Positions 1 through 6,080 of a stretch of 6,089 bases of DNA are shown piece after piece; position 1 is the first letter of the stretch, and each line of letters starts with the position of its first letter. This DNA is from Actinomycetes bacterium (GTDB lineage Bacteria; Actinomycetota; Acidimicrobiia; Acidimicrobiales; RAAP-2). The DNA is taken from positions 1 to 6,089 of the forward strand of contig JAJYMD010000316.1 in assembly GCA_021787255.1 (NCBI GenBank), in the 5' to 3' direction. Position numbers and translations under genes: made by a program. The notes beneath the pieces are model-generated. The model did not search any database and was not told the origin of the DNA. It was given only the letters and a program-made list of their open reading frames with translations.

Positions 1-2
1 GC

Positions 3-803
3 TATGACGGCGCGGTGGCTTATTGGGACCACCACCTGGGCATCCTCTTGGAAGAGCTCGCGGATCTCGGCATCGCCGGCGAGACGGCGGTGATCGTGAC
101 TTCGGACCACGGCGAGTGCCTGGGCGAGAACGGTTGCTACGGGGACCACCCGATGGCCAACGAGGCGTCGCATCACATCCCCATGGTGATCCACTGGCCG
201 GGTCTCACGACGGCGGTTCCGAGCGAGCGTCGCCACGTCGCGGGCCTCGCCTACCAGCTCGACGTGTGTCCTACGGTCTGTGAGCTGCTCGGCATCGAGG
301 TGCCCGCGGACTGGGAGGGCGAGTCGTTCGCGCCCGCAGTGCGTGGTGCGCCGTTCACCGGGCGCGACCGGCTCATCTTGAGCCATGGCGCCTATACGTA
401 CCAGCGGGCGGTGCGCACGGCCGAGCACCTCTACATCAGAACCCTCCACCCCGGGTGCTGGCGTCTGGACCGCGAGCAGTTGTACGCGATCGAAAGCGAT
501 CGGTACATGACGGCCAACCTCCTCGCCGGTTCCGGTGCCGCCGGAGGTGGCGAAGGAGGCTCCACGGATCACGAGCGGGTCGCGGCCGATCTTGCAGGCG
601 TGCTCGAGAGCTGGCGGCAGCAGCATCTGACCCTGCGCGATCCGCAGCCCGATCCGATGGAGGCGCGTCGCTACGAAAGCCCCGCCGACGCGTTCTACGT
701 TCCGAGTTACGCGAAGCGGTTGGTCCGCACCGGGCGAGAGGAGCTTGCAGAGGACCTCGATCGGCGTCTGCATGCTGACTGGGTGACCCGCGCCCGCTGG
801 TGA
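3..803 (+). CDS. Sulfatase family hydrolase, C-terminal part (5' end outside window)
   Basis: This is the C-terminal ~266 residues of a sulfatase / type I phosphodiesterase-like enzyme of the alkaline phosphatase superfamily, which usually hydrolyses sulfate esters at a metal centre. The frame is already open at base 3 and reads YDGAVAYWDHHLG, a typical mid-sulfatase helix, so the GTG at 15 is an internal Val and not the start. The TSDHGE motif at about bases 99-116 supplies the Asp and His expected at the metal/sulfate site. It is followed by LGENG, then YGDHP, then HIPMVIHWPG, the usual order in this family. The catalytic Cys/Ser that matures to formylglycine would lie upstream, so activity and substrate cannot be judged. 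The last ~90 residues are a charged tail (AGVLESWRQQH, then a region ending RARW). The stop is TGA at 801-803. The gene converges with the hydrolase at 896-2113, with a 92-base gap. A phosphodiesterase or phosphonate hydrolase is a possible alternative. Confidence 0.88.
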   Translation, partial: YDGAVAYWDHHLGILLEELADLGIAGETAVIVTSDHGECLGENGCYGDHPMANEASHHIPMVIHWPGLTTAVPSERRHVAGLAYQLDVCPTVCELLGIEVPADWEGESFAPAVRGAPFTGRDRLILSHGAYTYQRAVRTAEHLYIRTLHPGCWRLDREQLYAIESDRYMTANLLAGSGAAGGGEGGSTDHERVAADLAGVLESWRQQHLTLRDPQPDPMEARRYESPADAFYVPSYAKRLVRTGREELAEDLDRRLHADWVTRARW

Positions 804-895
804 GCTGCGAACTTTTCGACGGTTCTCAATTTTCGATTCCTCTCGATTCGTGCGACCAAGCGGACCTGACGAGGCGTGCCCGGAGACCACGACGC
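804..895. other. Convergent spacer with an A/T-richer patch
   Basis: This short gap separates the 3' ends of the sulfatase and the minus-strand hydrolase. Bases 811-850 are clearly richer in A/T than their surroundings and contain a loose repeat of the form TTTTCGAnnnnnCTC (813-827 and 830-844). There is no strong GC stem followed by a T run on either strand, so no intrinsic terminator can be called. Confidence 0.4.
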
Positions 896-2113
896 TCAGG
901 GCGTCTCGTCGCAGGCCGACGGCCCAGGTTGGGCGGGCGCCACCGTCGCGTCCGAGATCGACGAGAATGTCGTGTCCGCGACCGATGAGATGCCGGTCAT
1001 GGCCGACGGACGGTTCGTGAGCTCCGCGGTGAAGAACCGGGCGACGACCTTGGCGACGACTGTTCGTGACGGAGCTGTGGTGTAGCCCGCGAGGTGGCTC
1101 ACCCCTGAGAGCTGGAGATACCACTTCGGCTCGGGTGCTCCGTCGTACAGCTGCACGCTGCACGACGGGTAGTTCACGACGTCTGTCCGGCTCTGGACTG
1201 CGAGCAGCGGCACGGAGGGTAGCTTCGGTGTGAAGTACTCGCCGCCGAAGAAGTTGGGCAGCTCGGCCCCTGACAGCACCGCCACCGCCTTCACCTTGGG
1301 TGTGAAGTCGGCGGAGTCGGCCGCGACGGCGAGGCTGACGTCGCCCCCGTCGGAGTGCCCGACGACGCCCACCTCTGCCGCGTCGACGCGCCCGAAGAGC
1401 ACGTTGTCCGGCTCGTCGGCGTCGGCGAGGACCGACTGGATCACGAATCGCAGCTCGGCGGGGTGGTTCACGATGTCGTCGGCGTCACGGATGTTTGTCC
1501 CTGTGGGTGTCGATCGTGTGTACGGGTGAGGGGGCGGATCGGTGTGGGGATAGGTCGGTGCCGCGACCACGAAGCCGGCCGAGGCCCAGTCCCTGAGCAG
1601 TACCTGGTAGGCCGAGACCGGTTCCCAGAACCCCTGCGAGAAGACGAGCAGCGGGTGCTCTCCTTTGCCCTCGGGGTACCAGACGGTCGTCGGCAGAGGT
1701 TGAGGTGTCGGTCCGCCTTCGATCAGTGTGAGCCGGGCTGTCGCGACCCGAAAGGTGCCGACTGTCGGCAGTCGCTCCCCGGGAGTGCTGGTCGTGGCGG
1801 GAGGCGGCGTGGTGGTGGTCGCGGGGGGCCGTGTGGTGGTGGTCGTGGGAGCCGGCGTCGTGGTGGTCGCGGGGGGCCGTGTCGTGGTGGTAGTGGGAGC
1901 CGGCGTGTTGGTGGTCGCGTGGGGCCGTGTGGTGGTGGTCGCGGAGCGACCGAGCGTGGCCGGGGAGGAGAGGGGCCCGCTGGAGAGCTCGGACTGCCCT
2001 GCGACCCCGTACCAGATGCCCACCGCCAGGACGAGCCCTGCTCCCGCGGTCACGATCCTCCGACCAGGACTAGCCGTCTTGCGGTGCGCGCCGCGTCCCA
2101 TCCGTCGTCTCAC
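896..2113 (-). CDS. Exported alpha/beta hydrolase (dienelactone hydrolase/chlorophyllase-like) with Thr/Pro repeat linker
   Basis: A 405-residue serine hydrolase that probably acts outside the cell or on its surface, on an ester or similar substrate that cannot be named from sequence. Residues 1-19 are basic and 20-38 are hydrophobic (IVTAGAGLVLAVGIWYGVA), forming a signal peptide or membrane anchor. Residues ~57-111 are a Thr/Pro/Ala linker with two identical PAPTTTTTRPPATTTT units at 71-86 and 87-102. The catalytic domain spans ~115-365: VFSQGFWEP (157-165) is the likely oxyanion region, VGHSDGG (251-257) is the nucleophile elbow with Ser254, SRTD gives Asp311 and GVSH gives His340. This triad order matches PET-hydrolase/chlorophyllase-like members of the fold. 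A Ser/Thr/Pro-rich tail of ~40 residues follows. The GTG at 2113 is preferred over the ATG four codons later because GGAG lies 11 bases upstream of it. The gene is 212 bases downstream of the LapA-domain gene on the same strand, so co-transcription is uncertain. Confidence 0.9.
   Translation of the reverse strand: MRRRMGRGAHRKTASPGRRIVTAGAGLVLAVGIWYGVAGQSELSSGPLSSPATLGRSATTTTRPHATTNTPAPTTTTTRPPATTTTPAPTTTTTRPPATTTTPPPATTSTPGERLPTVGTFRVATARLTLIEGGPTPQPLPTTVWYPEGKGEHPLLVFSQGFWEPVSAYQVLLRDWASAGFVVAAPTYPHTDPPPHPYTRSTPTGTNIRDADDIVNHPAELRFVIQSVLADADEPDNVLFGRVDAAEVGVVGHSDGGDVSLAVAADSADFTPKVKAVAVLSGAELPNFFGGEYFTPKLPSVPLLAVQSRTDVVNYPSCSVQLYDGAPEPKWYLQLSGVSHLAGYTTAPSRTVVAKVVARFFTAELTNRPSAMTGISSVADTTFSSISDATVAPAQPGPSACDETP
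1781..1945 (-). repeat. In-gene tandem repeat encoding the Thr/Pro linker
   Basis: Residues ~57-111 of the hydrolase are encoded by a repeated 48-base unit. The two best units are 1856-1903 and 1808-1855, which encode the identical peptide PAPTTTTTRPPATTTT with a few synonymous differences. A degenerate unit precedes them (TTTTRPHATTNT) and another follows (PPPATTSTPG). All units are whole numbers of codons, so gain or loss would change linker length without breaking the frame. Thr/Pro stretches of this kind are flexible and may be O-glycosylated in exported actinobacterial proteins; that modification is inference. Confidence 0.85.
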
Positions 2114-2325
2114 AGCTATCCGAGCTCCAGGGGTGACTACAGCTCCGCGTTGAAACCGGTGACCAACGCTCGCGTCGGCGCGAGAACCGACACGCTCGCG
2201 TGCGCTGCGCTACTTCACAGGCGCCCGGATGGAACGAGCATAGGCGGGTAACGCGACTCGGGTACCGCGAGGCGCCGGCTGCGGCGGGCGGCTGCCCAAG
2301 GCCAGAACCTGACAATCCGCAGCGT
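2114..2325. other. Spacer upstream of the hydrolase with a small GC hairpin
   Basis: These 212 bases lie between the LapA-domain gene stop and the hydrolase start, both on the minus strand. They should hold the hydrolase ribosome binding site (GGAG in the minus strand, 11 bases before the GTG) and possibly its promoter. A perfect 6-bp inverted repeat, CTCGCG-TCGG-CGCGAG, lies at 2169-2184. It has no T run, so it does not look like a terminator. I cannot pick out a convincing -35/-10 pair. Confidence 0.35.
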
Positions 2326-2679
2326 TCAGGTCGAGCTCGGCGGCTGGTCGACCGGCGCTCTGCGACGCGCCGACCGGCGCACATCGAGCAGGCGGATGGC
2401 GCCGGCGGTGAACACGACGAGACCCCCCAGCACAGCGGCCAGGAGCAGGTCCACGCCGAGGGGGATCGTCCAGTGGGCGCCGAAGAAGCTCACCTTCACG
2501 TCCTGGAGGTTCTCGAGGATGAAGACGAGCACCACCACGAGGAAGACGAGCCCGGCGGCCATCGCAGTCCACAGTGCGCCCGTACGCGTCGGGTGCGTCC
2601 CCGCTCGAGGGGCGCGCTGGGCGCTCGGGAGTTGCTGGGCCTGTCCATCGTCTCGCGTCTTCTCAGAATCTCCGGCCAT
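2326..2679 (-). CDS. LapA-domain (DUF1049) small membrane protein
   Basis: A 117-residue integral membrane protein with the LapA layout: a polar N-terminus (1-33), a first membrane helix (~36-54, AMAAGLVFLVVVLVFI), the short exposed segment ENLQDVKVSFFGAHWTIPLG (55-74), a second helix (~75-96) and a basic C-terminus (RRSARRRAP). The asparagine after the first helix, the V-x-V-S-F-F strand and the IPLGVDLLLAAVLGG entry to helix two are characteristic of the family. In E. coli, LapA works in lipopolysaccharide assembly. Actinobacterial members have no such context and their role is unknown, so no gene symbol is given. The ATG at 2679 is the first in-frame start; no good Shine-Dalgarno precedes it, so a leaderless transcript or a later start near Met40 is possible. 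The terminal ~35 N-terminal residues look disordered. Confidence 0.82.
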   Translation of the reverse strand: MAGDSEKTRDDGQAQQLPSAQRAPRAGTHPTRTGALWTAMAAGLVFLVVVLVFILENLQDVKVSFFGAHWTIPLGVDLLLAAVLGGLVVFTAGAIRLLDVRRSARRRAPVDQPPSST

Positions 2680-2978
2680 CGGACGTCAGGGGTGTGGTGC
2701 TCTTGCGAGCCCGGCTTCCCGTCCCCCTCTCGATCTCCTCTCGGGTTCGGCGGTCTCACGCAGAGCGGGCAGGGACGAAGCTTCGAACATGATCACGACG
2801 CCTTCGGCCAACCCATGGCGTCGCGCGATCGGGTTGCAGCGCCGTCGTAGGAGCGGGCAGACGTCCATCGGTCCACTTGGCAGGTCGACGACGGGGAAGT
2901 CCTGCCTGATCGTCGGGTTTCTGGAACTGTCCCGACCGCACAGGCCTTTGGGTGGATGACGCGCTCACGGAGGACCTC

Positions 2979-3296
2979 ATGGCAGTTCGCGATCATGCGG
3001 TCCACCCTGCACTCCCCGAGCGGCACTCGGGCCGCACCGCCGCCTCCGGCCGCACCGCCGCCTCCGGCCGCACCGCCGCCTCCTTCAGCGACGTCGGGGC
3101 GATGTCCACGTGCTGGCTTGCTCCCGCCGATCTCCGGGAGGACGACCCTGTCGAATTTCCGCTTCCCACTGTCGGACCTTACCACGGGCTTCTCCCGACG
3201 CTCTTCGCCGACGAGGCTAGCAAGACCGGTCTGGCACGCGGAGATCGGCGATGGTCGTCCTGCGGGCGCGCGCTTGCTCCGCCATCGTTCGGCTGA
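2979..3296 (+). CDS. Candidate small hypothetical protein (weak)
   Basis: This is a 105-codon reading frame of unknown function. Support: GGAGG at 2969-2973 lies 5 bases before the ATG at 2979, a good Shine-Dalgarno arrangement. The first half also has strong C/G preference at third positions and a balanced composition (MAVRDHAVHPALPERHSG). Residues ~18-35 are a threefold SGRTAA repeat from the 18-base DNA repeat. The middle reads ADLREDDPVEFPLPTVGPYHG. The last ~25 residues turn Arg/Ser/Pro-rich, as expected when a true frame has been lost, so this may be the surviving start of a broken gene. An upstream GTG at 2952 is an alternative start with a poorer binding site. No domain, signal peptide or membrane helix is recognised, and chance opening in GC-rich DNA cannot be excluded. 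Confidence 0.22.
   Translation: MAVRDHAVHPALPERHSGRTAASGRTAASGRTAASFSDVGAMSTCWLAPADLREDDPVEFPLPTVGPYHGLLPTLFADEASKTGLARGDRRWSSCGRALAPPSFG
3031..3083. repeat. Three-copy 18-base tandem repeat
   Basis: The unit GCCGCACCGCCGCCTCCG occurs at 3031-3048 and 3049-3066, and again at 3067-3083, where the third copy matches through 17 bases and then diverges to TTCAGCG. Copies are identical, which suggests recent slippage. Because 18 is a multiple of three, every reading frame gives a hexapeptide repeat: SGRTAA or AAPPPP on the plus strand, GGGGAA on the minus strand. Confidence 0.9.
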
Positions 3297-3497
3297 TGGC
3301 GAGGAACGCTTGCTCGAGGCAATGCCCGGGGCGAAGGTCGTTCGGCCGTTCGCATCCAGCTGGTCTGCCGCGAGAGACACGACGAAGGAGACGCGGGGGA
3401 ACCCGATGCACGACGAGGTCAGCCGCGCGTCGGCGCAGCGCGCCGTCGCTGCGAACGTGCCAAAGTCGAATGCGCTCATCGCGTCGAGTGAAGGCGA

Positions 3498-3503
3498 GGG
3501 AGG
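3498..3503 (+). promoter_or_regulatory. Ribosome binding site of the MBL gene
   Basis: GGGAGG lies 6 bases before the ATG at 3510. It fixes the start of the MBL-fold protein and places the zinc-ribbon cysteines inside the translated product. Confidence 0.75.
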
Positions 3504-3509
3504 CCGACC

Positions 3510-4343
3510 ATGCCAGCCTGGATCTGTGCGACGTGCGGGGTGCAGCACGCCGACGCCGCCCGACCACCATCGCGCTGTGCCATCTGTGACGACGAACGTC
3601 AGTACGTCGGCAAGGACGGCCAGCAATGGACCACGATGTCGGAGCTCGGCAAGACCCACGAGGTGGTGGTCGCCGAGGAGGAGACCGACCTGTTCGGGCT
3701 CGGGGTCGAGCCTTCCGTCGCGATCGGCCAGCGGGCGCTCCTCGTCCGGACCGAGGCGGGCAACGTGCTGTGGGATTGCATTCCGCTTCTCGACGACGGC
3801 TCGTACCGACGTCTGGTCGATCTCGGCGGCGTCGCGGCAGTGTGCTTGTCCCACCCGCACTTCTATGGGGCCTATGTGGAATTCGCAGAGGCCTTCGGGG
3901 CAAGAGTGTTCATCCCGAGGGCAGACCTGGACTGGATTCGTCGCCCTTCCGCGCACGTCGAGGTGTTCGACGACGAGGCGGAGCCCGTACCGGGGCTCAC
4001 CCTCGCGCGTATCGGCGGCCACTTCGACGGTGCGGCGGTTCTCCACTGGCCGGCGGGCTCTGCGGGTCGCGGCGTGCTGCTGACGGGCGACACCGTCCAG
4101 GTCGTCCCTGACCAAGGCTGGGTGAGCTTCATGTGGAGCTATCCCAATCTCATCCCCCTCGACGAGCGCACGGTGCGGGACATCGCTGAGCGGGTCGGGC
4201 GGTTCCGCTTCGACCGCATCTACGGCGGCTGGTGGGGGCGGGTGGTGGTCGATGACGGCGCGGCGGCAGTGCGCCGCTCCGCTGAGCGTTACGTGGAACG
4301 GCTGAATGGACAGCGCCCGTTCGGGACGCCGGGCGAGGGGTGA
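3510..4343 (+). CDS. MBL-fold metallo-hydrolase with N-terminal zinc ribbon
   Basis: A 277-residue, probably cytosolic protein with two parts. Residues 1-30 hold two CxxC knuckles (Cys6/Cys9 and Cys23/Cys26), a rubredoxin-like or zinc-ribbon motif that would bind one Zn or Fe. Residues ~65-265 are a metallo-beta-lactamase fold: LLVRTEAGNVLWDC (77-90), the SHPHFYG metal loop (114-120), ARIGGHFDG (166-174, His171) and LLTGDTVQV (190-198, Asp194). The usual HxHxDH motif is reduced to HPHFYG: His115 and His117 remain, but Tyr119 and Gly120 replace the Asp-His pair. The final His of the fold also seems absent; IYGGWWGRV (237-245) stands there. A mono-metal or altered centre is therefore likely. 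The HPHFY variant is known in uncharacterised MBL-like proteins of bacteria and plants. The start is set by a strong Shine-Dalgarno. Substrate unknown; a glyoxalase-II-like thioesterase or a redox role are guesses. No signal peptide. Confidence 0.88.
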   Translation: MPAWICATCGVQHADAARPPSRCAICDDERQYVGKDGQQWTTMSELGKTHEVVVAEEETDLFGLGVEPSVAIGQRALLVRTEAGNVLWDCIPLLDDGSYRRLVDLGGVAAVCLSHPHFYGAYVEFAEAFGARVFIPRADLDWIRRPSAHVEVFDDEAEPVPGLTLARIGGHFDGAAVLHWPAGSAGRGVLLTGDTVQVVPDQGWVSFMWSYPNLIPLDERTVRDIAERVGRFRFDRIYGGWWGRVVVDDGAAAVRRSAERYVERLNGQRPFGTPGEG

Positions 4344-4504
4344 GGCGGTTCGTCTTCTTCGTGGGTGCTCCTCGTGAGCCACGCAGAGGGGGTACCCCGC
4401 GACGAGCGGCGCAGCTGAGCTCGATGACACCCGGCGACGGCGAGTCCGTGTCATCTCGGCGAATCCGTGTCTTCTCGGCGAATCCGTGTCATCCGAACAG
4501 GGTG
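4344..4504. other. Convergent spacer carrying repeats and a weak stem-loop
   Basis: The MBL gene and the minus-strand MFS gene end towards each other here. Nearly half the spacer is short tandem repeats (see 4448-4517). GATGACAC at 4423-4430 and GTGTCATC at 4448-4455 form a perfect 8-bp inverted repeat around a 17-base loop. This could act as a bidirectional transcription end, but there is no T run on either side and the loop is long, so the terminator reading is weak. Confidence 0.4.
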
Positions 4505-4517
4505 TCATCCGAACAGG
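4448..4517. repeat. Two adjacent tandem repeat pairs sharing a GTGTC core
   Basis: Four head-to-tail units are visible. GTGTCATCTCGGCGAATCC (4448-4466) is followed by a copy with one change, GTGTCTTCTCGGCGAATCC (4467-4485). Then come two identical 16-base units, GTGTCATCCGAACAGG, at 4486-4501 and 4502-4517. All four begin GTGTC. The last 16-base unit overlaps the 3' end of the MFS gene and contains its TGA stop (TCA at 4505-4507), so the unit at 4486-4501 looks like a duplicate of the end of that gene. Confidence 0.9.
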
Positions 4518-6025
4518 GGGAACCCCGAGGATCGTGGGGTGCGCTCGAGGAGCGGCGTGGCGACGACGGTGGCGGCGATGACGACCCCGAGGACTGCGAA
4601 CGCCACGCCCAGGTGCGCGTCGGAACCCCCCATGAGCAGGCTCACGGCGAGCGGGCCGAGTGCTTGGCCTCCGGTCGAGCCGACCCCCCACACGAGCGCA
4701 TTGCCAGTCGTGGAGGACTCCCTGGGGACGTAGTCAGCCGCCAAGGACAGCAAGAGAGGGAACCCGCTGAAGGTGAACAGCCCGAACACGACGAGCGACA
4801 AGAGCGCCTCCGATCCGTGACCGGCCGTCGAGAGGAACCAGAAGACGCCGCCAGCCGAGCCCAGGCTGTCGACGGCCAGCACGAGACGCTTGTCGAACCG
4901 GTCGACGAGCAAGCCGAACACGGGCTGCCCGAGGATCCCGCCGGCGTACATCACCGTCACGGCGACTCCGAGGCCCGCCGAGATCCCCGCGTGGCGCTCG
5001 GCGGTGAGGTAGATGGGGACCCATGACACGATCCCGATGAACGCAAGGGACCGGAGGAAGGCGATCCCCATCAGCGCGATGACGCTCCTGCTGAGCAATG
5101 AGCGGAGCGAGGCTCCCGGCGAGGGCGAGCCCGCTGCGGGCGCGGTCTCGGCTCCCGGAGTCACTGCGTGGCCGTCGGCGGCGCCTGCTCCCTTGGCTGT
5201 CTCGGCTGCCTCGGCCACGACCGCACTTCGCGTGAGGCGACCGGCTCGGGCGGTACTTGCCTCTCCGGGAAGCTCTACCGCGACGACCACCGCGGCGAGA
5301 AGGCTGAGGACTGCGAAGACGACGGTCGTGGCAGGCCTCGAGATCCCCATGGCGGCGACGACGAAGAAGAGCGCCGGGTAGAGCGCGCGTCCGACGCTCC
5401 CGAACGCACCGTTGACGCCGAGCGCCTTGCCCCGAGAGCCTGCAGGGAAGCCGAGCTGGAGCAAGGAGCCGCCGAGGGGGTGGTAGAAGGAGCTGCCGAC
5501 TCCGGCGACCGCTGCGGCCAGCACCATCAGGACGTCGCTCGGGATGCCTGCCAAGGCAAGCGAGGAGTAGAAACCGAGCAGGCTCACGCCGAGGGTGGCG
5601 ATGCCCACCGCGATCATGAGGCCTCGCCGACCGATCGCGTCCGCCACCAAGCCGACCGCGATGCCAAAGCCTGCCGAGGTGACGTAGAAGGTCGTCAGCA
5701 TTGCCGTGATCATCACCGTCGAGGCGTGGTGGTCCTGGGAGAGCAGATCCCCGATGACCGGGATGAAGAAGACGACTCCGTCGTTCAGGAAATGGGCCAA
5801 GGACGTGATGCCGAGCAGGCGAGCGGACCCAGGCGGAGAGCGGCGTGTGCTGGGGCTCGTGCTGGGGCGTGCCGTCGAGTCCGCGCTCCGTTGGCCGTCG
5901 GCCTCGGCGAGCTGCCGAGAGGTGGGAGGAGGCCGTGTCGCGCTGCCGACCGCTTGCCCTTCCGCCCCGGCCTCGTGGTTCGACGTCGACTGCCGGTTTT
6001 GCGCGTGACCAGGTCTGGTAGTCAT
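4505..6025 (-). CDS. Major facilitator superfamily transporter (Fsr-like efflux type)
   Basis: A 506-residue inner-membrane transporter, probably a proton-coupled exporter. Residues 1-67 are a polar Ser/Thr/Pro/Arg-rich cytosolic extension. Six hydrophobic helices follow between ~72 and 252, then an Ala-rich cytosolic loop (~253-308), then six more from ~314 to 492. MFS motif A is present in the loop after helix 2 (GLVADAIGRRG, 125-135), with a weaker copy in the second half (GLLVDRFDKR, 371-380). HFLNDG in helix 1 (78-83) and SSFYHPLGGSLL (178-189) resemble the fosmidomycin-resistance (Fsr) branch, but the substrate cannot be assigned. The ATG at 6025 is the first good start; its binding site is poor. 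No ATG, GTG or TTG was noticed between there and helix 1, so the extension appears genuine. It converges with the MBL gene. The C-terminus ends GFPLFG within a 16-base tandem repeat. Confidence 0.9.
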   Translation of the reverse strand: MTTRPGHAQNRQSTSNHEAGAEGQAVGSATRPPPTSRQLAEADGQRSADSTARPSTSPSTRRSPPGSARLLGITSLAHFLNDGVVFFIPVIGDLLSQDHHASTVMITAMLTTFYVTSAGFGIAVGLVADAIGRRGLMIAVGIATLGVSLLGFYSSLALAGIPSDVLMVLAAAVAGVGSSFYHPLGGSLLQLGFPAGSRGKALGVNGAFGSVGRALYPALFFVVAAMGISRPATTVVFAVLSLLAAVVVAVELPGEASTARAGRLTRSAVVAEAAETAKGAGAADGHAVTPGAETAPAAGSPSPGASLRSLLSRSVIALMGIAFLRSLAFIGIVSWVPIYLTAERHAGISAGLGVAVTVMYAGGILGQPVFGLLVDRFDKRLVLAVDSLGSAGGVFWFLSTAGHGSEALLSLVVFGLFTFSGFPLLLSLAADYVPRESSTTGNALVWGVGSTGGQALGPLAVSLLMGGSDAHLGVAFAVLGVVIAATVVATPLLERTPRSSGFPLFG

Positions 6026-6061
6026 CGTCGCCCGCTCGGTCCTGGGTGCAGGTGCCGGTCC

Positions 6062-6080
6062 CCGAGCGACGAGCGCTCGG
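6062..6080. promoter_or_regulatory. Inverted repeat upstream of the MFS gene
   Basis: CCGAGCG-ACGAG-CGCTCGG is a perfect 7-bp inverted repeat with a 5-base centre, lying 37-55 bases upstream of the MFS start. A half-site-like CCGCTCGG occurs nearer the gene at 6032-6039. Position and symmetry suit an operator for a dimeric repressor, such as those that often control efflux pumps, but no regulator gene is visible and GC-rich DNA yields such palindromes by chance. Confidence 0.3.

Larger units (their letters stand above)
2680..3509. other. 830-base divergent region without a confident gene
   Basis: This region separates the leftward LapA-domain gene from the rightward MBL gene, so it must contain promoters for both, though no clear -35/-10 pair can be read. 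Several frames are open by GC bias alone, including a long minus-strand frame that runs on antisense through the MBL gene; none has a recognisable domain. It contains the three-copy 18-base repeat at 3031-3083, a 6-bp stem-loop CCCGAG-CGGCA-CTCGGG at 3015-3031, a weak small-gene candidate at 2979-3296, and the MBL Shine-Dalgarno GGGAGG at 3498-3503. A decayed gene is possible: different plus-strand frames look protein-like in the left part (to ~3240) and the right part (from ~3290), as a frameshifted relic would. Confidence 0.5.

Noticed and set aside
1728..2153. Plus-strand VVVVAGGRVVVVVGAG repeat that looks like a membrane protein
   Set aside because: It is another antisense reading of the Thr/Pro repeat; the minus-strand frame has a signal sequence, a catalytic triad and a better start.
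2169..2184. CTCGCG/CGCGAG hairpin as an intrinsic terminator
   Set aside because: The stem is only 6 bp and no T run follows on either strand.
1355..2251. 298-codon plus-strand frame across the hydrolase
   Set aside because: It is the antisense shadow of the alpha/beta hydrolase; its Gly/Arg-rich stretch is the complement of the Thr/Pro linker.
2686..2868. 60-codon minus-strand frame ending 6 bases before the LapA-domain start, with a CPLLRRRC motif
   Set aside because: The close spacing hinted at translational coupling, but there is no Shine-Dalgarno and the second half is Arg/Glu/Pro-rich low-complexity sequence; the two cysteines alone do not make a zinc finger.
2956..4083. 375-codon plus-strand frame with AAPPPP repeats
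   Set aside because: It overlaps the MBL gene out of frame, becomes Ser/Arg-rich, and lacks domain similarity; only a short segment near 3310-3360 was worth noting.
4448..4517. CRISPR array
   Set aside because: The units abut directly without spacers, are too short, and no cas genes are present.
2793..4691. 632-codon open frame on the minus strand
   Set aside because: It runs antisense across the whole MBL gene, is Arg/Pro/His-rich, has no recognisable domain or ribosome binding site, and is expected from GC-rich codon bias of the plus-strand gene.
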